Of a DNA stretch of 64,000 bases, positions 56,699-64,000 are shown in pieces. The translations under genes were made by a program, and so were the position numbers. Source of the DNA: Actinomyces weissii (GTDB taxonomy: Bacteria > Actinomycetota > Actinomycetes > Actinomycetales > Actinomycetaceae); assembly GCF_016598775.1 (NCBI RefSeq), contig NZ_CP066802.1, positions 682,001 to 746,000 on the forward strand. Reading direction: 5' to 3'. Each line of letters starts with the position of its first letter. Positions within the stretch are counted from its first letter, which is position 1. Below the pieces are notes generated by a model. The model was not told where the DNA came from, did no database searches, and saw only the letters and a program-made list of their open reading frames with translations.

Positions 56699-57630
56699 CC
56701 GCCAGCCTCCTCGTCAGCGTAGTTGGCGCCACCAGCCACTACCTGCCGCTGGTAGTCCCACAGCGAGACCACGTTCACCGTAAGGTCCTCAGCCTCATCA
56801 GCACCGAGCAACCGGTGGATGTCCTTCACCGCACGCTCGATGACCCGCAGCTCAAAGACCCGGTCCCGCACCCGTCGGCGGGTAGTCCCGGTCAGGTCCT
56901 CCATGCCTTCGGCAACCACGTCAAATGCGATCGGTATGGTGGTTTCTGCCTTGTACAGGTCCGCGATGTCGTACACGAAGGAACGCTCGTGCCCGGTATG
57001 CACGAAGCCCAGCCCAGGGGAGCAGCCCAGAGCGACTACCACCCCGTGCACCACGCCGTAAAGTGCGGCGTGAGCCGCCGACAGTGCCTGGTTGATCGGG
57101 TCCGAGGACTCAAAGTCGTCCGGGCGGTAGTCCCGTCTGACCCAGGGCACCCCGGTCCTCCGGGAGCACGCCCGGTATACCTCCCGCACCCGCGCCCCCT
57201 CACGGCCACGCAGCTGCTGCATGGTCAGTCCCTCGACGTCCTCCCCGGCGAAACGCATGCAGTACATCTCCCTAGCCACCCGCAGACGCTTCTGCGGGGA
57301 GGAGACCCGTGACGCCTGCTCCACCAGGAGACGCGTGGAGGTCGCCAGAGAACGTCCGTGAGCGTAGTAGCGCACACCCCGCTCCCCGACCCAGACAGCA
57401 GTCGTCCCACACTCTCCCAGCAGGCTCATGGCCTGGTGGCTCACCGAGGTCCCCGGCCCCAGGAACACGGCGATCAGGGAGGCTGCCGGTACCCGGATCG
57501 TACCCTTGTCGTCACGGGCGGTGAGGGCACCGTCCTCACGGTGGACCACGCAGTGCTCCAGGTAGAGGAAGGACATACGGTCCTGGACCCGGGGTAAGGC
57601 AGTCACCGGGACCGGCAGCATCCTGGCCAC
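56692..57630 (-). CDS. cas1: Type I-E Cas1 integrase
   Basis: At 312 residues, it inserts new spacers at the leader end. It has the N-terminal beta domain FLYLEHCVVHREDGALTARD and VPAASLIAVFLGPGTSVSHQAM, and the metal site in the helical domain: NQALSAAHAALYGVVHGVV and GCSPGLGFVHTGHERSFVYDIADLYK, which contain the catalytic His and Asp. GTG 57630 (or ATG 57621) is the start, 4 bp after cas6. Confidence 0.95.
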   Translation of the reverse strand: MARMLPVPVTALPRVQDRMSFLYLEHCVVHREDGALTARDDKGTIRVPAASLIAVFLGPGTSVSHQAMSLLGECGTTAVWVGERGVRYYAHGRSLATSTRLLVEQASRVSSPQKRLRVAREMYCMRFAGEDVEGLTMQQLRGREGARVREVYRACSRRTGVPWVRRDYRPDDFESSDPINQALSAAHAALYGVVHGVVVALGCSPGLGFVHTGHERSFVYDIADLYKAETTIPIAFDVVAEGMEDLTGTTRRRVRDRVFELRVIERAVKDIHRLLGADEAEDLTVNVVSLWDYQRQVVAGGANYADEEAGGW

Positions 57631-57634
57631 GGCA

Positions 57635-58312
57635 CTAGCTCCTGGGCCTAGCGAGTGTCATCAAGCCACAGCCGTGCGCCTTGGACCGGCCGATCCCACC
57701 GACGAGCGCCACCCGCAGCACCTGCGGATCAGTCACCCGCAGAACACCTTCAAACACTGTCTGGTTGATACACACCCGGTCCCGCTGCTGGCTCAACGGG
57801 TTGTCACGCCCGAACACAGGACGGGTGCGGCTCACCACCCGCAGCATCCGCTCATCACGCCCGTCCGGGGCCGAGCCAAGCAGCTCGAACCCAAGTCTTT
57901 CGGCCCGGTCCAGGAGCCACTGGCGCTGCTGGGCCACCGTGACATGGCCCTGCCTCTTGCCCCGCACTCCCGGCTCCTGTGGCACTGCCCGAGAGGGGTT
58001 TGCCGTAAGCCGGAAGGCCCACACCTGCCCTGCCGCCAGACGGTTGAGGAAAGGCTCATAGTCCAGGGTCTGTGCGGAGCCTCCCAGCACCCCAGCCTCT
58101 GCCACGATCTGCTGGCAGTCAGGCGCAGCCGGCGAGAGCATGTACAACGACGTCGTAGGCCCGTGGTCGGTACGCCACAGGACCCGCCCTGCGCCGTCAG
58201 TGGGCACGCTGCCAGCGGCCTTCATGACTACGGCGTGCATCACCTGCGGCGAGCCCAGGTACTTCCGTGCCAGGCGTCTGCCCGGGTCCAGCTCAATCCT
58301 GGTCAGGAACAC
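57635..58312 (-). CDS. cas6e: Type I-E Cas6 (Cas6e/CasE) crRNA endoribonuclease
   Basis: At 225 residues, it cleaves pre-crRNA at the base of the repeat stem and keeps the 3' hairpin. It has two ferredoxin-like domains with an early His in PQVMHAVVMKA (~30) and the C-terminal Gly-rich loop VGGIGRSKAHGCGLMTLA. GTG 58312 is preferred because GAGGAGG lies just upstream; TTG 58327 is possible. It overlaps cas5 by about 20 bp. Confidence 0.93.
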   Translation of the reverse strand: MFLTRIELDPGRRLARKYLGSPQVMHAVVMKAAGSVPTDGAGRVLWRTDHGPTTSLYMLSPAAPDCQQIVAEAGVLGGSAQTLDYEPFLNRLAAGQVWAFRLTANPSRAVPQEPGVRGKRQGHVTVAQQRQWLLDRAERLGFELLGSAPDGRDERMLRVVSRTRPVFGRDNPLSQQRDRVCINQTVFEGVLRVTDPQVLRVALVGGIGRSKAHGCGLMTLARPRS

Positions 58313-59015
58313 GACAGGCCTCCTCAAGCTCGGACATGGGATCGTGCTGCTCCTGGGGCGGCGCCCCCAAGGGCACCAGCAGTCGCCTCACGTTTCTGAA
58401 TGTGTACTCGCGGTGCTGCGGGTCGAAGGAGACAGGCACGTCCCTGTAGGTGTGCACCTCCCCGCCCTCAGGCGCCTGCGCCTGCGCGCACTCGTCCACC
58501 AGCAGCTCGGCGTTGAATCCACCGTGCCTCTGCTGGAACCAGGGGGAGGCGTGCCAGGGCTCCATCGTCAAGGCGTCTAGCAGCGGTACCTCCCGCAGCC
58601 CCAGGGAGACCGGTTGCACCGGTGGGCAGGAACGCCTGCCCAGGTAGAGCGGGAAGGCGGGGTTACGCAGGGCTTGGTCCAGCCCCTCCACCAGACTACG
58701 GTCACCTTCGATCCCCGTCAGGAACACTGCGTCAGCCAGGTAGTAGCGGTCGGAGAGCGGCATCGCCTTGCCGGTCTCCAGGTGGTGGGCGGTGTGGAAG
58801 TCCCGTATCACCGTGCCCGGCTGGTCCTTGCGCACCCCGAAACGTAGCGTCAGCAGGTCCTCAAGCGGGTCAGTGCGCCGCCTGCCCAGCGCGGCAGCCA
58901 GCATGCCGATGATCCCGCTCTTGGATGGCGCCAGCTCGGTCCCACGCACCGAGAAGCGTGACCGTACGCCCCAGGACTGCATAGGGCCGGCCAGCTGCAT
59001 GAGCAGGACAGGCAT
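58293..59015 (-). CDS. cas5e: Type I-E Cas5 (CasD)
   Basis: At 240 residues, this Cascade subunit binds the crRNA 5' handle. Its N-terminus, LLMQLAGPMQSWGVRSRFSVRGTELAPSKSGIIGMLAAALG, is diagnostic for Cas5e. The ATG shares one base with the cas7 stop. Confidence 0.95.
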   Translation of the reverse strand: MPVLLMQLAGPMQSWGVRSRFSVRGTELAPSKSGIIGMLAAALGRRRTDPLEDLLTLRFGVRKDQPGTVIRDFHTAHHLETGKAMPLSDRYYLADAVFLTGIEGDRSLVEGLDQALRNPAFPLYLGRRSCPPVQPVSLGLREVPLLDALTMEPWHASPWFQQRHGGFNAELLVDECAQAQAPEGGEVHTYRDVPVSFDPQHREYTFRNVRRLLVPLGAPPQEQHDPMSELEEACRVPDQD

Positions 59016-60142
59016 CAGGACTGCTCCTCGCCAGGCACCCGCGGAGCGAGCACCTCGTGCAGGTGCTCAGGCAGGTCGCTGAAGGCGACCCGGGCACCCA
59101 GGGAGTCAACGGCCGGGGAGTCCTTGAGCGCCACCACGAACGAGGCCAGCGGCTTGAGCCCGTAGGCCTGCTCAATGCTCTGCTTGTGCTCCGCGAGGGC
59201 CTCGACGGAGCGGCGCACGTAGCCCTGCGACAGGTTGTTGGGCACAGCCTCCTCGAAGGCCCCGGCCAGAGAGACCGGTTGGTCGTCACGGACACTGACC
59301 AGCACCAGCTCAGGCACGGTGTGGTTAGCAAAGGTGTTCTGCTTGCCGGTGGGCATGGACAGGCAGAAGCCCTTGACGAACACCTCCAGGGCGCGCAGCG
59401 CGGCCTGGCTGCTGCCCAGGTTCTCCACCAGCATGTCCAGGTTTACGGTCGCGTAGCGGTACATGGTGGCTGAGGAGAACTCGACCGTCCCCATCATCCC
59501 GGCCCCGGCGTCCTCCTCCGCGGAGCGGCTCTTCTCGTCGTCCACGGCGGTGAAGAAGTCGTACTCGTTCTCGGCGGCGTGCGTGGAGACAGCGTGCGCC
59601 ACCTGGCAGGCCGCGTCCACGTTCAGGTCGGTGTCGTCCGCGACCATGCGCCCGAACAGCGCGATGTCCACGGCGTGCGCCTCCTTGAAGATCTTCTTGA
59701 CCTCCTTGGGGTCAAGCTTCTCTCCGGCTCGGGTGGCCGCGACAGCCAAGGCGGACAGGCGTGCGACCTGGCTGGTGGACAGGAACAGCAGGTAGCCGGA
59801 CTCCGGCTGGCCTTTCTCCTTGCCACGCGGCGCCGAGAGCTTGATCTTGGCTGCCTTGAACACTTCCTGCGCCAGGTCCGAGGCCGAGTCGGCCAGCTCG
59901 GGGGCGTCCGCAGCGATCCTCTGGGCGAGCAGCTCGGCGACCCGCTTGGTGCGGACGCCCACCTGCGAGGCGTCCAGCAGGTCGTTGAAGTAGAGCCGGG
60001 TGGCCCGCTTCCAGGACTGGCTGGACACGCGCAGGCGCCGCACCCCGCCGTAGACCGCGGACTTGGGGGAGCCGGAGTCATCACGGTTGACGCAGGAGGG
60101 CGGCAGGCTCTGGATGAGGTGGATGTCGACGTAGGTGCTCAT
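59015..60142 (-). CDS. cas7e: Type I-E Cas7 (Cse4/CasC) backbone
   Basis: At 375 residues, it forms the six-copy backbone along the crRNA. It starts YVDIHLIQSLPPSCVNRDDSGSPKSA, with VRRLRVSSQSWKRATRLYF next and the VKGFCLSMPTGKQNTFANHT thumb region near residue 265. ATG 60142 lies one base after the cse2 stop; a longer frame upstream is not part of the gene. Confidence 0.96.
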   Translation of the reverse strand: MSTYVDIHLIQSLPPSCVNRDDSGSPKSAVYGGVRRLRVSSQSWKRATRLYFNDLLDASQVGVRTKRVAELLAQRIAADAPELADSASDLAQEVFKAAKIKLSAPRGKEKGQPESGYLLFLSTSQVARLSALAVAATRAGEKLDPKEVKKIFKEAHAVDIALFGRMVADDTDLNVDAACQVAHAVSTHAAENEYDFFTAVDDEKSRSAEEDAGAGMMGTVEFSSATMYRYATVNLDMLVENLGSSQAALRALEVFVKGFCLSMPTGKQNTFANHTVPELVLVSVRDDQPVSLAGAFEEAVPNNLSQGYVRRSVEALAEHKQSIEQAYGLKPLASFVVALKDSPAVDSLGARVAFSDLPEHLHEVLAPRVPGEEQS

Positions 60143-60143
60143 A

Positions 60144-60833
60144 TCAGTTCTCCGAGGTTGTGGTGGTTGGGGAGGAAGAGGTGGGGGTGGCAGCAGGGGC
60201 GGCCTCGTCAGTGGCGGGCAGGTGCGCGTACTGGCGGGCCCACCGCAGCCGGACGGTCCTGGCCCCACCGGGACGCTGGAAGTCGACCAGGTCGTCGGCC
60301 AGCAGGGCGTGGTCCAGGGGGATGCTCCTGGCCCGCAGCTGGGAGACGAGGCTACGCAGGTGGTGGCGCAGCTCGGTGGTGGTAGCAGAGGTCACCAGGG
60401 CGTTGAAACGTGCCCGGGCTGAAGGGTTCTCCTCACCTGCAGGGCCGATCAGCTCCCGGGCGGCGTGCCCCAGGCCCCGTCCCGGGAGGAACATGCCCTG
60501 GGTGCGGGACTGCTGGTGGACGGCGTAGAGCGTCAGCGCCGTGTGCACGGCCGTCTCCTCCCAGGTGGGGGAGTCGCTAGCGTGCTCCGGAACCGGCACC
60601 GCGGTCAGGGCCCACACCTCAGGGAGCTCTCCGGGGGCCAGGGACGCCGCCTTGCGCAAGGATGCCAGGGCAGCCCGGCCCTGGGAGTCGTTGCGCAGGT
60701 AGTGCTCCTGGAGCCCGGCGGGTCCGCCGATGCGCGCGTCCACCAGGCGTCCCACCTCCTTCAGCCTCCGGAGGTGCCTTCGGGGAGGCGCTTCTGCCTC
60801 CTGCGGCGGGTTACCAGGTTCCAAAGCGCTCAT
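60144..60833 (-). CDS. cse2: Type I-E Cse2 (CasB/Cas11)
   Basis: At 229 residues, this small Cascade subunit stabilises the displaced strand. Helical, with basic RRLKEVGRLVDARI, VHTALTLYAVHQQS (typical Cse2 YAVHQ) and LGHAARELIG, and RFNALVTSATTTELRHHLRSLVSQLR near 150. Pro/Thr/Ser-rich tail. The ATG overlaps cse1 by 4 bp. Confidence 0.92.
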   Translation of the reverse strand: MSALEPGNPPQEAEAPPRRHLRRLKEVGRLVDARIGGPAGLQEHYLRNDSQGRAALASLRKAASLAPGELPEVWALTAVPVPEHASDSPTWEETAVHTALTLYAVHQQSRTQGMFLPGRGLGHAARELIGPAGEENPSARARFNALVTSATTTELRHHLRSLVSQLRARSIPLDHALLADDLVDFQRPGGARTVRLRWARQYAHLPATDEAAPAATPTSSSPTTTTSEN

Positions 60834-62488
60834 GCCTGCGTCCTTTCATGCTCGTGGTCTGTGCTGCTGCTCGGGGACGTCGGTGGGAGTACCTTGCTGA
60901 GCCCCTGGCGGAAGAAGAACAGGGCGCGGCTGACGTCCATCCGCCCGTTACCGTCCCCCCTGCCGGCGAAGGCGGTGTCCGGGACCGCGCCTGCCAGCAC
61001 CTCGTGCTGCCGCCACGCCTCTGTGCGCAGGCGTGCACGCCACTCGTCCCGGGCGGCCTCCGGGTCGGCCTCAGCCAGTGATGCCAGCCAGCGAGGAAAC
61101 TCCTGGTCGATGACCAGGTAGAAGGTGCTGCTGGCGCGGTCACGGGATGCCGCGGCGGTATCTGGGCTGCCCCCGCGAGCCCGGTCCAGGTTAGCCGCCA
61201 GGTTGCGCAGGCAGGCAGCCACCTGCTCTGTCTGCTCCATGGCTTTGCGAACCACCAGGGCAAGAGGCTGGTTGTCAGGGTCCAGCAGTCCGCCCGGCAG
61301 GACCAGGACGTCGTCCACGAGCTCGCTGACCACAGCCTCCTGGGGTCCGTACTCCAGCCCCACCGCGTGCAACGGCACCAGACCGGTACGGGCCATTACC
61401 CTCTTTCTCACGAGCCGCTGGTACTGCAGGACCACGGCCGGGGCCCGGAAACGGGTGACCTCCCCGGCCCCCTTCACCGACTGGGTGGGGCTCAGCTGGG
61501 CGACTACGCTGGACAGCCCCCGCCACAGGGCCCGGTCCGTCGGGAGCTTGCGCGGCATGAAGGTCGGGGCCCCCAGCTTCTTGGTCTGCGGCTCCGAGAA
61601 GCGCCAGGCGGACATCGGCTCCACCGAGAACCTGTTCTGGGGGGTGGCTTTGTCCCCGTTGCCCAGGAACAGGCCGGTGACGCCGTCGTCGCTGCCGTGC
61701 AGCAGCACCCGCCGGGTCTGCCAGGTGTAGCAGGCCACCGGGCCGGTGGGCTCCAACGCGCTACGACCTGCCGGACCGTCAGGGGTCCGCTCCCACGGCG
61801 GCAGATCGCGCTCCGGGTCAACCTCCTTCAGGTCGGACACCTCAGTGGTAGCGACCGTGTTGAGGAGCAAGGTCCTGAGCAGGGAGGTGCCCTGGACCAC
61901 GATCGTGCCGATCTGCCCCGTCCAGCCGGGCCCGATCGGGTAGCCCTTGCCACCCTTGACTGCCGGGTCTCCGACCGCGCCAGAACGGATCCCGGACGGG
62001 TCGAAGGCGTGCACGTGCACCAGCCACCGAGCCGCCTCCGCCCAGGACAGGCGCGCCAGCCCCTTGGTGGCCCGCGTGGTGAAGAAAGGCTCACCGTTGG
62101 GGACGTCAACGACCAGCGCCTCCAGGCCAGAGACCTTGCCAGAGGCTGAGTGGATCCCCGCTACCTGGAAGAACGGCTGCTCCGGGTGCCGGAGGTCGAA
62201 CCGGTCCCGGAAGCGCTCCAGGTAGGCGGTGGCGTCCTGTCCCAGACGGGCTGGCTCATGCCAGTACTCCTCCCATGCCTCCAGGTCCTCGGGACCCTCC
62301 ATGGCCCGGTGGCAGATCGCCAGCAGCAGCCGCAGGACCGCTACGTCCTGTGTGGCGATCTCGCCGTGGACGCCCTTGATGCTCTCCGCCTGCTGGAAGA
62401 CGTCCAGGAGGGAGAGCTCGGCGTGCGAGCCGTCCAGGCGGGTCACCCGGATCCAGGGCTCGTCCAGCAGGTTGAAGGTGGATGCCAT
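60830..62488 (-). CDS. cse1: Type I-E Cse1 (CasA/Cas8e) large subunit
   Basis: At 552 residues, this PAM-recognising large subunit of Cascade recruits Cas3. It opens FNLLDEPWIRVTRLDGSHAELSLLDV, the family signature, followed by LRLLLAICHRAMEG and LRHPEQPFFQVAGI. The start follows cas3 by 2 bp. Confidence 0.94.
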   Translation of the reverse strand: MASTFNLLDEPWIRVTRLDGSHAELSLLDVFQQAESIKGVHGEIATQDVAVLRLLLAICHRAMEGPEDLEAWEEYWHEPARLGQDATAYLERFRDRFDLRHPEQPFFQVAGIHSASGKVSGLEALVVDVPNGEPFFTTRATKGLARLSWAEAARWLVHVHAFDPSGIRSGAVGDPAVKGGKGYPIGPGWTGQIGTIVVQGTSLLRTLLLNTVATTEVSDLKEVDPERDLPPWERTPDGPAGRSALEPTGPVACYTWQTRRVLLHGSDDGVTGLFLGNGDKATPQNRFSVEPMSAWRFSEPQTKKLGAPTFMPRKLPTDRALWRGLSSVVAQLSPTQSVKGAGEVTRFRAPAVVLQYQRLVRKRVMARTGLVPLHAVGLEYGPQEAVVSELVDDVLVLPGGLLDPDNQPLALVVRKAMEQTEQVAACLRNLAANLDRARGGSPDTAAASRDRASSTFYLVIDQEFPRWLASLAEADPEAARDEWRARLRTEAWRQHEVLAGAVPDTAFAGRGDGNGRMDVSRALFFFRQGLSKVLPPTSPSSSTDHEHERTQA

Positions 62489-62490
62489 TG

Positions 62491-64000
62491 TCAGCGGACC
62501 TCCTTGAGTCCGGTAGATGGGTTGTACTCCAAGGTCTTGCCAATCAGCTCGGCCCGCCCCTGCTCAAGGGGCAGGAACAGCTGTCCTCTCAGGTCACGGT
62601 CATCCTGCCAGGCACCTGCGACACGAACTCCGACAGCCTCAAGCTCGTTGATGGCCTGGTCCATCTGGCTGCCCTTGGTCATCCCGGCGGGCAGCCGCAC
62701 CGTGGACATGACCAGCTCCCGCACCAGCTCCCGGTCGGGTACCCGGTCCACGGGCAGGACCGGGCCCGGCTGGCCGGTGGGGGAGGGCAGCGTGCGCAGC
62801 TCCTCCTGCCCGCCGAGCACCCGGCGCTCAAGCAGGATCACCTCCAGGCTGTCCTCACCGTCTCGGACCTGGGCGCGCCCCCGCTCCTCGTCGTCGCTGG
62901 CGGCTGAGTGCAGCCAACCGACCAGGTCCGAGCACTTGCTGGCGGGCGTGGGTTCTTCCAGCAAGAAGCCCCTGGCAGCGTTGTGCTTCTTCGTACGTTC
63001 CTGCGCGGCGGTGGCCTGGGCCTGCTCCAGGGCGGCCTGCCAGGCCGGGGGCACCTGCGCCCCCGCCCCGTAGACCGCCTCCACGAGCTGGTGCACGTCG
63101 TCGGGGGTGGTCACGGTGCCCGCGCCGTCCAGCACTCGTCCCAGGGCGGCAGCCGTGAGCAGCAGGTCCTGCTCGCCGTAGACCGCCTGCGCACCCGGCT
63201 CCAGCCACGGCTCCCCACTGAGAGCGTTGGGCAGGCAGTCCACGTAGCAGGTGGGCAGCCTCAGCCGTGCGGGGCGCAGCCGCTCGTGCCGGTGGAGGCG
63301 CCCCATCCGCTGGAGCACCAGGTCCACCGGGGCCAGGTCGGTCACCAGCAGGTCAAAGTCGACGTCCAGGGACTGCTCCACCACCTGGGTGGCCACCACG
63401 ATCGCCCGGTGCGGACGCTGCGGCAGGGAACGTGGGGGACCAAAGCGCCGCAGCAGCTCGGCGTCCTTGGCCTGGCGGTCCGCCACCGTGAAACGAGCGT
63501 GGTTGAGGCTGACCTCCTCACCAAAGTGCTCCCGCAGCTCCTCATAGGTCTCCTGCGCTCGCCGCACCGTGTTCCTCACCACCAGGGCGCAGCCGCCCTC
63601 CACCAGGGCCTCCTTGAGCAGCTGTGGCAGACCCGGCTCCTTGCCCAGGCGTCGCAGCCAGACCTTGCTGGAGCGTCCCGACGCCGAGGCCTCACGCACC
63701 TGCGTGCCTCCCGCTCCCACAGTCACCAGGCAGGGAAAAGGCGTGCTCACCGCCTCAGGGGAGGGCGTCTTCGGGGGCTTCTGCCCTGCGGCCAGGGCCA
63801 GGCCCCGCCGGTAGGCGTCCGCCAGCTGGGCCGAGCGGGCCTGCGAGAGCGTGGCCGAGAGCAGGACCACGGGCACCCCGTAGCAGGCCAGCCAGGTCAG
63901 CACCCGGTCCAGGTAGGCGTTCATGTAGGTGGAGTAGGAGTGCACCTCGTCGACCACCACCACCTTGCGTGACAGGCCCAGGTGCCGCAGGGCCAGGTGC
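62491..64000 (-). CDS. cas3: Cas3 helicase-nuclease, C-terminal part; 5' end beyond window
   Basis: About 500 C-terminal residues are seen. The DExH box VVVDEVHSYSTYMNAYL, motif III LLSATLSQ, and helicase C-terminal motifs IVVATQVVEQSLDVDFD and LVLQRMGRLHRHERLRP are present. The HD nuclease domain and Walker A must lie beyond base 64000. Cas3 unwinds and degrades target DNA bound by Cascade. It is first in the minus-strand cas operon. Confidence 0.95.
   Translation of the reverse strand, partial: HLALRHLGLSRKVVVVDEVHSYSTYMNAYLDRVLTWLACYGVPVVLLSATLSQARSAQLADAYRRGLALAAGQKPPKTPSPEAVSTPFPCLVTVGAGGTQVREASASGRSSKVWLRRLGKEPGLPQLLKEALVEGGCALVVRNTVRRAQETYEELREHFGEEVSLNHARFTVADRQAKDAELLRRFGPPRSLPQRPHRAIVVATQVVEQSLDVDFDLLVTDLAPVDLVLQRMGRLHRHERLRPARLRLPTCYVDCLPNALSGEPWLEPGAQAVYGEQDLLLTAAALGRVLDGAGTVTTPDDVHQLVEAVYGAGAQVPPAWQAALEQAQATAAQERTKKHNAARGFLLEEPTPASKCSDLVGWLHSAASDDEERGRAQVRDGEDSLEVILLERRVLGGQEELRTLPSPTGQPGPVLPVDRVPDRELVRELVMSTVRLPAGMTKGSQMDQAINELEAVGVRVAGAWQDDRDLRGQLFLPLEQGRAELIGKTLEYNPSTGLKEVR

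Overview
This window is high-GC DNA with strong GC bias at third codon positions, frequent GTG starts, 1-4 bp start/stop overlaps and many apparently leaderless genes. Together with NucS/EndoMS (the actinobacterial mismatch endonuclease), DUF2550 behind atpC, an inositol-catabolic aldolase of the Corynebacterium type and a Gly/Asp-rich type I-E CRISPR repeat, this points to an actinobacterium, most likely Actinomyces or a close relative (host inference, not proven).

Layout. (1) 1-1.1 kb, minus strand: the 5' part of a zeta-toxin-like P-loop kinase gene preceded by a small HTH-like partner. (2) 1.2-16.1 kb: a complete myo-inositol catabolic locus with a GntR/HutC repressor, iolC, a beta/alpha-barrel aldolase, iolB, iolD, iolA, iolG, a sugar ABC importer, a zinc alcohol dehydrogenase, and iolE in the opposite direction. 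Five promoter regions in it share a TGT-N4-ACA palindrome, which looks like the operator of this regulon. (3) 16.2-30 kb: housekeeping and accessory genes: guaA, a DUF4143 ATPase behind 23-bp tandem repeats, a DUF2974 hydrolase, ogt, a methyltransferase, an isochorismatase-like hydrolase, a 1181-residue ABC-FtsX fusion, a cytoplasmic GH13 amylase and a DJ-1 protein. (4) 30.2-37.4 kb: an envelope-stress module (PspC/LiaF-like protein, PspC-histidine kinase, NarL-type regulator), followed by a sialidase-like protein and a DUF456 protein. (5) 37.5-47.5 kb: tsaC, a WecA-type transferase, an AtpI-like protein, atpBEFHAGDC and DUF2550. (6) 48-53.4 kb: nucS, a winged-helix protein, nagA, carbonic anhydrase and purU. 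(7) 53.5-64 kb: a type I-E CRISPR-Cas locus with cas3 (partial), cse1, cse2, cas7, cas5, cas6e, cas1, cas2, a very short leader and an array of 31 identical repeats, all read on the minus strand.

The most unusual feature is at the old end of the array. A 29-nt degenerate repeat (54002-54030) is separated from the main array by 356 bp that hold a small gene (54039-54308, same strand as the array). A paralogue of that gene, 46% identical over 83 ungapped residues by my count, lies just outside (53608-53865, opposite strand). I recognise no family for either. They are a candidate CRISPR-embedded small-protein pair.

Non-coding structure is also notable: two copies of a 63-bp perfect palindrome (23.7 and 30.1 kb), three copies of a ~58-bp dispersed element (23.9, 47.5, 47.95 kb), and -10 hexamers placed exactly six bases before the start codon of several unlinked genes. 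I saw no tRNA, rRNA, transposase or prophage gene.
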